From contig NZ_VIUE01000007.1 in the NCBI RefSeq assembly GCF_007828215.1, forward strand, positions 124,001-188,000: a DNA stretch of 64,000 nt. The letters run 5' to 3'. The position numbers and the translations under genes were made by a program. The notes beneath the pieces are model-generated. The model saw nothing but the letters and a program-made list of their open reading frames with translations. It had not been told where the DNA came from and did not search any database. The stretch's first letter is position 1. The number at the start of each line of letters is the position of its first letter. Below are positions 57,499-64,000 of the stretch, piece by piece. This DNA comes from Pseudomonas sp. SJZ074 (lineage in GTDB: Bacteria > Pseudomonadota > Gammaproteobacteria > Pseudomonadales > Pseudomonadaceae).

Positions 57499-58334
57499 GC
57501 GTGTTTCTCCATCGCAGGGCTATAGACCCGCGGCGCACTTTTTTGCGGCAGGTGGATAAGATTGAGGTTGTGTTTGCGGGCCCACTGCACCGCAAGGCCG
57601 GTGGGAGACGACAGGCTGACCAGGGTCTGGATGCCGGCGCGCAACACTTTCTGGATCAGTTCGAGACTGCAGCGACTGGTGACGATCGCCACGCCATCGG
57701 CCACCGGAATCTGTTGGCGGACCAAGGCGCCGATCAGCTTGTCGAGGGCGTTGTGGCGGCCTATGTCTTCGCGGCCCAGCAGCAGTTCGCCCTGGCCATT
57801 CATGAACAGCGCCGCGTGTACCGCGCCGCAGTGTTGGCCCAAGGGTTGGAACTGGCCGATGCGCTGGCGTAGGCCATCGAGCCATTGCGCAGGTGGCAGC
57901 GCTGCGCCGGGCAGCACTTTCAGGTCTGGCAACGCCTGTTCCACGGCTTCCACGCCGCAGAGCCCGCAGCCGCTGGTACCGGCCAGTTGCCGGCGCTGTT
58001 GCTTGAGGTTCCAGAAGGCGCGGTTGGCGATGGTCACCTGGGCATATTGTGCGGAGCCGGTGCCGCTCAGTTGCAGGTCATAGATGTCCGACGAATCTTC
58101 GATGATGCCGCTGCCCAAGCTGAAACCGATGATGAAATCCTCAAGATCGGTGGGTGTGACCAGCATGACTGCCTGGCTGATGCCGTTATAGGCGATCGCC
58201 AACGCCACTTCCTCGGCGAGCTCCGTGCTCTGCGTTTGGACGTGGTCCAGATTGCTGTAGTGGTAGCTCTGGCTGGCGCTGGGCGCGGGTGTTTGCGCGG
58301 CGGGCACCGGACAGGCCGGAGGCTTGGCTTTCAT
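57495..58334 (-). CDS. fdhD: Formate dehydrogenase accessory sulfurtransferase
   Basis: A 279-residue FdhD. It transfers sulfur from IscS to the molybdenum cofactor before insertion into formate-dehydrogenase-type enzymes. The functional cysteine loop is GTSGCGLCGVEAVEQ (about 140-154). Other marks are LSGTGSAQYAQVTIANRAFW and LLGREDIGRHNALDKLIGAL. The stop overlaps the next gene start (ATGA), so it is coupled with its client enzyme. Confidence 0.94.
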   Translation of the reverse strand: MKAKPPACPVPAAQTPAPSASQSYHYSNLDHVQTQSTELAEEVALAIAYNGISQAVMLVTPTDLEDFIIGFSLGSGIIEDSSDIYDLQLSGTGSAQYAQVTIANRAFWNLKQQRRQLAGTSGCGLCGVEAVEQALPDLKVLPGAALPPAQWLDGLRQRIGQFQPLGQHCGAVHAALFMNGQGELLLGREDIGRHNALDKLIGALVRQQIPVADGVAIVTSRCSLELIQKVLRAGIQTLVSLSSPTGLAVQWARKHNLNLIHLPQKSAPRVYSPAMEKHA

Positions 58335-58426
58335 GGCATCACCAACGGTTCGAATAGTGACAAGACTAAATGCGGCAATCTGCCACGTCTAATCGCTATT
58401 ACCGATCTTTCGATAGATGACGTCGA

Positions 58427-59314
58427 TCAAGATGTTACTGTTGATTTTTGATAGAGGGCGAAACAGGCCTCCGCCAACGCCGAGCGCGGGGCACCGCGGC
58501 GCATGATGAGCCCCAGCGGGACCAGTGTCTGCGCGTCGACGATGGGCTGCATGCGCAGGTCTTCGGTCAGGACATCCAGGCCGCTGTTCAATGGCATCAC
58601 CGCGCAGCACAGTCCACCATGTACGGCTTGCAGGAGCTGATGCACGGCGTCGGTCTGCAACAGTGGACGGGGCGCGAGGTTGCGGCTGTGGAAGTTGTGA
58701 TCGATGGACTGCCGAAAGTGCATGCCGCTGGTGAGCATACCGAGGGGGAGTTCGATCAGTGCTTCCCAGGTCAGTGGTTGTTCACCGAAGAAGAAAAAGC
58801 GCTGGTCGTACAGCAGGCCCATGCGAGTAGGACTGAACGGCAGGGATTCGAAGCGTTCGTTGTCCAGGCGCTCCAGGTAGGAAACGCCCAGGTCGATGCG
58901 GTTGCTTGCCAGTTGTTCGAGGATCTGTTCGGAGCTCAGGGACGACAGTTCGAAATGCAGCTCGGGGTGCTCGGCATGCAGCCGTTGCATCATCGACAGC
59001 GGGTCGAAATCGGACAGGGGCACCACGCCCAGGCGCAGGGTACCGGCCAGATTGCCACGGCAGGCTGCCGCTTCGGCCTGCAGGCCGTCATAGGCCGCCA
59101 GCACCGTTCGCGCCCAGGCCAGCACCCGTTCCCCCGGTGCGGTGAAGCCTTCGAAGCGTTGGCCACGATTGACCAGTGGCAAGTCAAGCTCCTCTTCAAG
59201 GCTGCGCAGGCGCATCGACAAGGTGGGTTGGGTGATGTGACAGCGTGCGGCGGCTTGGCCGAAGTGGCGGGTTTCGTCCAGCGCGATGAGAAATTTCAGC
59301 TGCTTGATGTCCAT
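58427..59314 (-). CDS. LysR-family regulator upstream of fdhD
   Basis: A 295-residue LysR regulator. The HTH begins MDIKQLKFLIALDETRHFGQ and includes TQPTLSMRLRSLEEELDLPL. The effector domain has LRLGVVPLSDFDPLSMMQRL and CAVMPLNSGL. It resembles the OxyR branch in outline but lacks the redox cysteine pair, so it is not OxyR. It lies 92 bases upstream of fdhD in the same direction and may control the fdhD-molybdoenzyme pair. The start at 59314 begins the conserved HTH. Confidence 0.9.
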   Translation of the reverse strand: MDIKQLKFLIALDETRHFGQAAARCHITQPTLSMRLRSLEEELDLPLVNRGQRFEGFTAPGERVLAWARTVLAAYDGLQAEAAACRGNLAGTLRLGVVPLSDFDPLSMMQRLHAEHPELHFELSSLSSEQILEQLASNRIDLGVSYLERLDNERFESLPFSPTRMGLLYDQRFFFFGEQPLTWEALIELPLGMLTSGMHFRQSIDHNFHSRNLAPRPLLQTDAVHQLLQAVHGGLCCAVMPLNSGLDVLTEDLRMQPIVDAQTLVPLGLIMRRGAPRSALAEACFALYQKSTVTS

Positions 59315-59450
59315 CTTCGCTCCAGGGCGCGGGGAGATTTGGATTCTAGCGCCTGCACGTGGCGCGGTCATTGGTCGGCCGGGAACGAGGTTCGTTTCGT
59401 TTGGGTCTAGTCTGTTACGTCTGGACATTCAAACCCAGGGAGAGAATACG

Positions 59451-59900
59451 ATGAGCCTTTTCAGTTTTTTGAAAGATGCCGGTGAGAAAATTCTTGATGC
59501 GTTGACACCCGACAAGGCACAGGCCAATGGTGAAGCGCTGACCCGGCACGTGAAAGACGCACTGACAGGCATTGATACTTCGAAGATCCAGGTGAAAGTC
59601 GAGGGCGAAAAAGTCGTAGCCACGGGTGAAGCCGCAAGTCAGGAAGAGAAGGAAAAGATCCTGTTGGCGTTGGGTAATGTGATCGGTATCAGCGGTGTCG
59701 ACGATCAGATCACGGTAACCGGTCCGGTCGCCAAGGAGGCCAGATTCGTGACGGTCGAAAGCGGCGACACCTTGAGTAAGATTGCCAAGCGTTTCTATGG
59801 CGATGCGAACCAGTACATGAAAATCTTCGAGGCCAACAAGCCGATGCTCAAGAGCCCGGACCTGATCTATCCAGGGCAGTCGTTGCGCATTCCTGAGTAG
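59451..59900 (+). CDS. lysM: BON-LysM potassium-binding protein (Kbp/YgaU)
   Basis: A 149-residue cytoplasmic protein without a signal peptide. A BON domain (about 25-92, VKVEGEKVVATGEAASQEEK) is followed by a LysM domain (97-147, FVTVESGDTLSKIAKRFYGD). The E. coli homologue Kbp (YgaU) binds potassium. The start at 59451 (MSLFSFLKDAGEKIL) is as in the family. A REP pair follows. Confidence 0.92.
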   Translation: MSLFSFLKDAGEKILDALTPDKAQANGEALTRHVKDALTGIDTSKIQVKVEGEKVVATGEAASQEEKEKILLALGNVIGISGVDDQITVTGPVAKEARFVTVESGDTLSKIAKRFYGDANQYMKIFEANKPMLKSPDLIYPGQSLRIPE

Positions 59901-59920
59901 GCTCGGGACCGTATAGTCCC

Positions 59921-59995
59921 AATCGCGAGCAGGCTCGCTCCCACAGGGATCGCTGGAACCGAAGATCCCTTGTGGGAGCCTGCTCGCGATTGGGC
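59921..59995. repeat. REP inverted pair with a shortened right copy
   Basis: The left copy, CGCGAGCAGGCTCGCTCCCAC, is complete. The right copy reads TGTGGGAGCCTGCTCGCGA, having lost four bases (CGAG) compared with consensus. Confidence 0.85.
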
Positions 59996-60005
59996 GCAAC
60001 GCTGT

Positions 60006-60668
60006 TCAAAGCCCTGCAATCAGATCCCGATAATCCTTCAGCGCCGCGAACTCCCCCGTATCCTTCGGCCCCTTGCGGCTGTCCGGCTCGCTGACGGCCA
60101 GCAGGTGTGCCACACCGAAATCCCGGGCACTGCGCAACACCGGCAGGGTGTCGTCGATGAACAGGCTGCGAGCCGGGTCGAAGTCCAGGTCAGCTTTCAG
60201 CGCGTCCCAGAATTGCGGGTTTTCCTTAGGGAAGCCGTAGTCGTGGGAGCTGATCAAGCGCTCGAAATAAGGGGCGAGCTCGATGCGTTCCAGCTTCAGG
60301 GACAACGAGTCGCGGTGGGCATTGGTGATCATCACCACGCGCTTGCCGGCTCGCTGGATTGCCGCCAGGAAGGTATCGGCATCCGGGCGCAGGGCGATCA
60401 GGTGCGCGGTTTCCAGTTTCAGTTCGCGCACCGGCAATTTCAGCTCTGTGCTCCAGAAATCCAGGCAGTACCACTGCAATTGGCCGGCGTTGCGTTCGAA
60501 CAACGGTTGCAGTTCCATCTCGGCCATGGCCCGGCTCACGCCATGCAGTTCGGCGTAGCGCTGGGGCAGGTGTTCCATCCAGAAATGGTTGTCGTAATGC
60601 AGATCCAGCAGGGTGCCGTCCATGTCCAGCAGCACCGTGTCGATCTCGTGCCAGGGCAGCAAGGCCAT
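60006..60668 (-). CDS. yrfG: GMP/IMP nucleotidase YrfG
   Basis: A 220-residue HAD phosphatase. Motif I is VLLDMDGTLLDLHYDNHFW, motif II is VMITNAHRDSL, and the distal acids are in LFIDDTLPVL. The length and strings match YrfG, which dephosphorylates purine nucleotides. The start MALLPWHEID at 60668 follows an A-rich leader. Divergent from nudE, a layout conserved in gammaproteobacteria. Confidence 0.9.
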   Translation of the reverse strand: MALLPWHEIDTVLLDMDGTLLDLHYDNHFWMEHLPQRYAELHGVSRAMAEMELQPLFERNAGQLQWYCLDFWSTELKLPVRELKLETAHLIALRPDADTFLAAIQRAGKRVVMITNAHRDSLSLKLERIELAPYFERLISSHDYGFPKENPQFWDALKADLDFDPARSLFIDDTLPVLRSARDFGVAHLLAVSEPDSRKGPKDTGEFAALKDYRDLIAGL

Positions 60669-60756
60669 AAAACTTCTCCAGCGGTAATCGGATATCCGCC
60701 ATAAACATTCAGAATAGGCCGGGTATAGTAGCCTGCTATCGCCCAGGGAGCCGTTT

Positions 60757-61323
60757 ATGCGCCAGAAACCCACCATACTCGATCGACGGATCGTCGCCAC
60801 CAGCCGCTTGTTTTGCGTGGAAGAACTGAAGCTGCGTTTTTCCAATGGCGTGGAGCGCACCTACGAGCGTTTGGCGGGCAAGGGCCCGGGGTACGGCGCA
60901 GTGATGATTGTGGCGATGCTCGATGCCGACCACGCGGTGTTGGTGGAAGAGTATTGCGGCGGTACCGACGCCTACGAGCTGTCGCTGCCCAAGGGTTTGA
61001 TCGAGCCGGGCGAGGACGTGCTGGCGGCGGCTGAGCGCGAGCTCAAGGAAGAGGCCGGTTTTGGTGCGCGTCAATTGGAGCATCTGACCGAGCTGTCGCT
61101 GTCTCCCGGCTACATGAGCCAGAAAATCCAGGTGGTGCTGGCGACGGACCTGTACGAAGAGCGACTGGAAGGTGACGAGCCTGAGCCGATGCGCGTGGAC
61201 AAGGTCAACCTGCGCGAATTGTCGTCCCTGGCACAAAACCCACAATTCACCGAGGGTCGGGCCTTGGCGGCGTTATACCTGGCCCGTGACCTGCTGACCC
61301 TGCGCGGAGCGTTTCTGGCATGA
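60757..61323 (+). CDS. nudE: ADP compounds hydrolase NudE
   Basis: A 188-residue Nudix hydrolase acting on ADP-ribose, Ap3A, NADH and similar compounds. The Nudix box is GLIEPGEDVLAAAERELKEE with AGFG following. N-terminal VEELKLRFSNGVERTYERLA is as in NudE. GGGAG precedes the ATG. The stop overlaps the cysQ start by four bases (ATGA). Confidence 0.94.
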   Translation: MRQKPTILDRRIVATSRLFCVEELKLRFSNGVERTYERLAGKGPGYGAVMIVAMLDADHAVLVEEYCGGTDAYELSLPKGLIEPGEDVLAAAERELKEEAGFGARQLEHLTELSLSPGYMSQKIQVVLATDLYEERLEGDEPEPMRVDKVNLRELSSLAQNPQFTEGRALAALYLARDLLTLRGAFLA

Positions 61324-62147
61324 ATTACCCCCATCCCCTGATGGCCCCAGTGGTCGAACTGGCGCTCAAGGCCGGCGCGGCGATCCTGCCTTTCTGGCGA
61401 GCCAACGTGCAGGTTGTCCAGAAGGCCGACGAGTCGCCGGTGACCGCCGCGGACATGGCTGCTCACGATGTCATCGTGGCCGGGCTGACGGCCCTGGCCC
61501 CGGAGATCCCGATCCTTTCCGAAGAGGACGCCGATATCCCCCAGGATGTACGCGCTGGCTGGCAGCGCTGGTGGCTGGTGGACCCGCTGGATGGGACCAA
61601 GGAGTTCATTTCCGGTAGCGAGGAGTTCACCGTCAACATTGCGCTGATCGAGCGGGGACACGTGGTGTTTGGCGTGGTATCGATGCCTACCAACGGCCGT
61701 TTCTACGTCGGCGGCGCGGGGCTGGGCGCCTGGCGTGGCGACAAGGGTGCCGAGCCTGTGCCGGTCGAGGTGCGTCATGTGCCTGGGCCGGGTGAAGCGT
61801 TCACCGTGGTCGCCAGTCGCCGTCATACCAGCCCGGAGCAGGAGCGTCTCTTGAGCGGTTTGAGCCAGAAACTGGGGGAACTGCAGCTCACCAGCATCGG
61901 CAGTTCATTGAAGTTTTGCCTGGTGGCCGAAGGCGCGGCGGATTGCTATCCACGATTGGCGCCGACGTCCCAGTGGGACACCGCCGCGGCCCAGGGGGTA
62001 TTGGAAGGCGCAGGCGGCGAGGTGTTGGACTTGAGCGGCGAGCGGTTCTGCTATCCGCCGCGGGAGTCGCTTCTGAACGCTTCGTTCCTCGCGTTGCCGG
62101 CGAAAGCGGCGTGGCGTGAGCAGCTGCTGGCGCTCGCCCGTTCCTGA
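61320..62147 (+). CDS. cysQ: 3'(2'),5'-bisphosphate nucleotidase
   Basis: A 275-residue FIG-family phosphatase that removes the 3' phosphate from PAP formed in sulfate assimilation. It shows the metal site ILSEEDA, WLVDPLDGTKEFISGSEEFT and WDTAAAQGVLEGAGGEVLDL. Coupled to nudE. It complements the sulfur genes elsewhere in the window. Confidence 0.95.
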   Translation: MNYPHPLMAPVVELALKAGAAILPFWRANVQVVQKADESPVTAADMAAHDVIVAGLTALAPEIPILSEEDADIPQDVRAGWQRWWLVDPLDGTKEFISGSEEFTVNIALIERGHVVFGVVSMPTNGRFYVGGAGLGAWRGDKGAEPVPVEVRHVPGPGEAFTVVASRRHTSPEQERLLSGLSQKLGELQLTSIGSSLKFCLVAEGAADCYPRLAPTSQWDTAAAQGVLEGAGGEVLDLSGERFCYPPRESLLNASFLALPAKAAWREQLLALARS

Positions 62148-62180
62148 GGCTGATGGGTTCACTTAAGGTCCATGAATCAT

Positions 62181-62210
62181 TGTGGCGCGGGGATAAATCC
62201 CTCGCCACAA
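62181..62210. repeat. Short inverted repeat, GTGGCGAGGG family
   Basis: TTGTGGCGCGGGGATAAATC and CCCTCGCCACAA form a near-perfect hairpin with one mismatch. It lies between convergent cysQ and the YiiD-like thioesterase gene. Confidence 0.7.
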
Positions 62211-62228
62211 AGGTTTGTGACAGCCCTG

Positions 62229-62684
62229 TCAGCGGTGCAACACGTACTGCCCCTCGAACCGCACCGCTACTTCTTCGCTACCGTCATTCACCACCCGCGT
62301 TTGCAGGGTCAGCCGCGCCCGTCCGTAACGCTGGTAAGTGGCCAGGAAGCGCTTCCACACCTTTTCTTCAGGCGCATCGCAGAGAACCGCCGCGTCGCGG
62401 GTGACCGGCAGTGGGTAGCTGATCTGCCCTTCCTGGATCACGATATGCCCGTCTTCGATGCCTTCCTCGCGCAGGGCCAGGTGCAGCCAACCCCAGCCGC
62501 CGAGCACTGCGCCGCAATACAGGCTGCCGCCGAACATGGTGCTCTTGTGGTTGACATTGGCCGCAAGCGGCAGGAACAGCCGCAGTTGTCGGGCCTGCCA
62601 ATCGAGCACCTTGAGACCCATGTCACGGGTCAGCGGTATGTCGTGATGCAGGATCGATTCCAGGTAACGGCTGTTGCGGTTCAT
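62229..62684 (-). CDS. YiiD-like hotdog thioesterase
   Basis: A 151-residue protein of the YiiD C-terminal (putative thioesterase) family, with NVNHKSTMFGGSLYCGAVLG as its hotdog helix region and TLQTRVVNDGSEEVAVRFEG at the end. E. coli YiiD carries an extra acetyltransferase domain that is absent here. The start MNRNSRYLES is at 62684. Substrate unknown. Confidence 0.8.
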   Translation of the reverse strand: MNRNSRYLESILHHDIPLTRDMGLKVLDWQARQLRLFLPLAANVNHKSTMFGGSLYCGAVLGGWGWLHLALREEGIEDGHIVIQEGQISYPLPVTRDAAVLCDAPEEKVWKRFLATYQRYGRARLTLQTRVVNDGSEEVAVRFEGQYVLHR

Positions 62685-62721
62685 TGCCGGGCCTCTTGTT
62701 TGTAAGGAGGGCAACGATAAC

Positions 62722-64000
62722 TCAATCGGAGTCATCGGCCGCGCCAGAACTGCTGTCGCCGAATGTCAGCCCATGCTTGCGTAATTTGTCGTGCAGGGTC
62801 TTGCGCGGAATGCCCAAGGCTTCGGCGAGGCTGCGTACCGAACTGTGGGGGCGGGCCAGCTCGGCGGCGATGAGGGTTCTCTCGAAATTCTCGACCTGCT
62901 CGCTCAGGCCGCCGCTGACGATCTTTACCGGTGTGCCGGGCGTGCCTTCCGGCACGCCATTGTCCAGGGCCAGTTCCAGGCCCAGGGCAAAGCGTTCGGC
63001 GGCGTTCTGCAACTCCCGGACGTTGCCCGGCCAGCTGTGGCGCAGCAGCAGCGCCCGTTGTGCCGGTTGCAGTTCATGGGGTGGCAGGCCATGGCGCGCA
63101 CTGGCTTCGTCGGCGAAGTGCTGGAACAGCATCAGCGCGTCCTCGCCTCGTTCGCGCAATGGCGGGATACGCAATGGGGCTACATTCAGGCGGTAATACA
63201 GGTCGGCCCGAAAGCGTCCCTGGTCGGCCGCCTGGCGCAAGTCTTCCTTGGTGGCGGCGATGACGCGGATGTCCAGCGGGATCTGTTGATTGCCCCCCAG
63301 TCGCTCCACCACGCGCTCCTGCAGCAGCCGTAGCAGCTTGACCTGGACGTCCAGGCTCATGCTTTCGATTTCATCGAGGAACAGTGTGCCGCCATTGGCG
63401 AACTCGAACTTGCCGATGCGACGTTTCTGCGCGCCGGTGAAGGCCCCGGGTTCGTGGCCGAACAGTTCGCTTTCCACCACTGATTCGGCCAGGGCCCCGG
63501 CGTTGATCGCCACGAATGGGCCGTTGCGCCGGCCCGAAAGGTCATGCAGCGCACGGGCCACCACTTCCTTGCCGGCGCCGGTTTCACCGAGGATCAGCAC
63601 GTCGGCGCGGGTGGCCGCCAATGCGCCGATCTGTTCGCGCAGACGCAGCATCGGTGCGGACTGGCCGACCAGGCGGGCGCTGAGCTCATGACGGTCGCTG
63701 AGGGCCAGGCGCAGGCTGCGGTTGTCCAGCACCAGGCGGCGCAGGGCCAGGGCCCGGCGTACGCTGTCGAGCAGGTGATCGCTGGCGAAAGGTTTTTCCA
63801 GGAAGTCATAGGCACCGGCGCGCATCGCCTGGACCGCCAGCGGCACATCACCGTGGCCGGTGATCAGCAGCACCGGCAGCTCCGGGTCCTGGGCGTGGAG
63901 TTGAGTCAGCAGTTCGAGGCCGTCGATGCCCGGCATGCGAATGTCGCTGACCACCACACCCGGCCAGTCACGGGGCAGTTGCCCAGCGAAGCCCTTGGCC
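62722..64000 (-). CDS. dctD: Sigma-54-dependent response regulator, DctD-like, N terminus beyond the right edge
   Basis: About 426 codons visible: part of a receiver domain with the phospho-acceptor Asp in [17 protein letters not shown], a AAA+ domain with Walker [16 protein letters not shown], the sigma-54 contact loop [12 protein letters not shown], and a Fis-type HTH ([20 protein letters not shown]). This matches DctD, which activates dicarboxylate uptake with the sensor DctB. The partner gene and the N-terminal residues are outside the window, so the symbol is a likely rather than certain call. Confidence 0.86.
   Translation of the reverse strand, partial: AKGFAGQLPRDWPGVVVSDIRMPGIDGLELLTQLHAQDPELPVLLITGHGDVPLAVQAMRAGAYDFLEKPFASDHLLDSVRRALALRRLVLDNRSLRLALSDRHELSARLVGQSAPMLRLREQIGALAATRADVLILGETGAGKEVVARALHDLSGRRNGPFVAINAGALAESVVESELFGHEPGAFTGAQKRRIGKFEFANGGTLFLDEIESMSLDVQVKLLRLLQERVVERLGGNQQIPLDIRVIAATKEDLRQAADQGRFRADLYYRLNVAPLRIPPLRERGEDALMLFQHFADEASARHGLPPHELQPAQRALLLRHSWPGNVRELQNAAERFALGLELALDNGVPEGTPGTPVKIVSGGLSEQVENFERTLIAAELARPHSSVRSLAEALGIPRKTLHDKLRKHGLTFGDSSSGAADDSD

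Noticed and set aside
58427..59314. LysR gene as oxyR
   Set aside because: The HTH region is OxyR-like, but the conserved redox cysteine pair of OxyR is absent from the effector domain.

Overview
The window looks like core chromosome of a Pseudomonas of the P. fluorescens group. It is GC-rich and its gene content and order are typical of that group: rimK next to a retropepsin-like gene, ompR-envZ, hslR-hslO-pckA, serA beside a D-2-hydroxyglutarate dehydrogenase, ptsP-rppH and nudE-cysQ. It also carries the characteristic Pseudomonas REP inverted pairs built on GGGAGCGAGCCTGCTCGCGA. I see no rRNA, tRNA, CRISPR array, insertion sequence, prophage or integron. Two genes are cut by the edges: thyA at the left and a dctD-like regulator at the right.

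Layout. 1-12,000 is housekeeping: thyA, lgt, a TSUP permease, an NRDE protein, ptsP-rppH, a HAD phosphatase, ilvA, rpiA and two tandem SdiA-regulated-domain proteins. 12,200-17,800 holds a fumarylacetoacetase-family gene and a D-2-hydroxyglutarate dehydrogenase gene divergent from serA, then a small DUF4399 protein, a shortened solute-binding protein and a methyltransferase. 17,800-29,300 is devoted to sulfur: a six-gene minus-strand operon (two SfnB/DszC-like flavoproteins, one DszA/NtaA-like monooxygenase and a MetQNI-type ABC transporter), a duplicated-domain hypothetical protein, the cystine ABC transporter tcyJLN and dcyD (D-cysteine desulfhydrase).

29,500-34,700 has betT with a strong dyad upstream, an SDR dehydrogenase divergent from a LysR regulator, and an aldo/keto reductase. 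34,700-38,300 is the complete taurine operon tauABCD. 38,400-50,400 holds gshA, a thioesterase and tex, ompR-envZ, rimK and its retropepsin-like partner, hslR, hslO and pckA. 50,460-54,940 is the most accessory-like part: a hipA remnant, a DUF6124-like small protein, a subtilisin-like lipoprotein with a 45-residue lipoprotein behind it, a 3-hydroxyacyl-CoA dehydrogenase with a thioesterase, and a glycine-zipper protein. 55,100-64,000 has an FdhF/YdeP-type molybdoenzyme with fdhD, a LysR regulator, a BON-LysM protein, yrfG, nudE-cysQ, a YiiD-like thioesterase and the dctD-like regulator.

The genes cooperate mainly in sulfur scavenging (organosulfur, cystine and taurine, with cysQ disposing of the PAP by-product of sulfate assimilation), central metabolism (serine, isoleucine, gluconeogenesis) and envelope signalling. 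No clearly undescribed large system is visible. The best leads are the protease/mini-lipoprotein pair, the two-DszC sulfur operon, the collapsed solute-binding protein, an orphan terminator that may end a small RNA, and several strong regulatory dyads.
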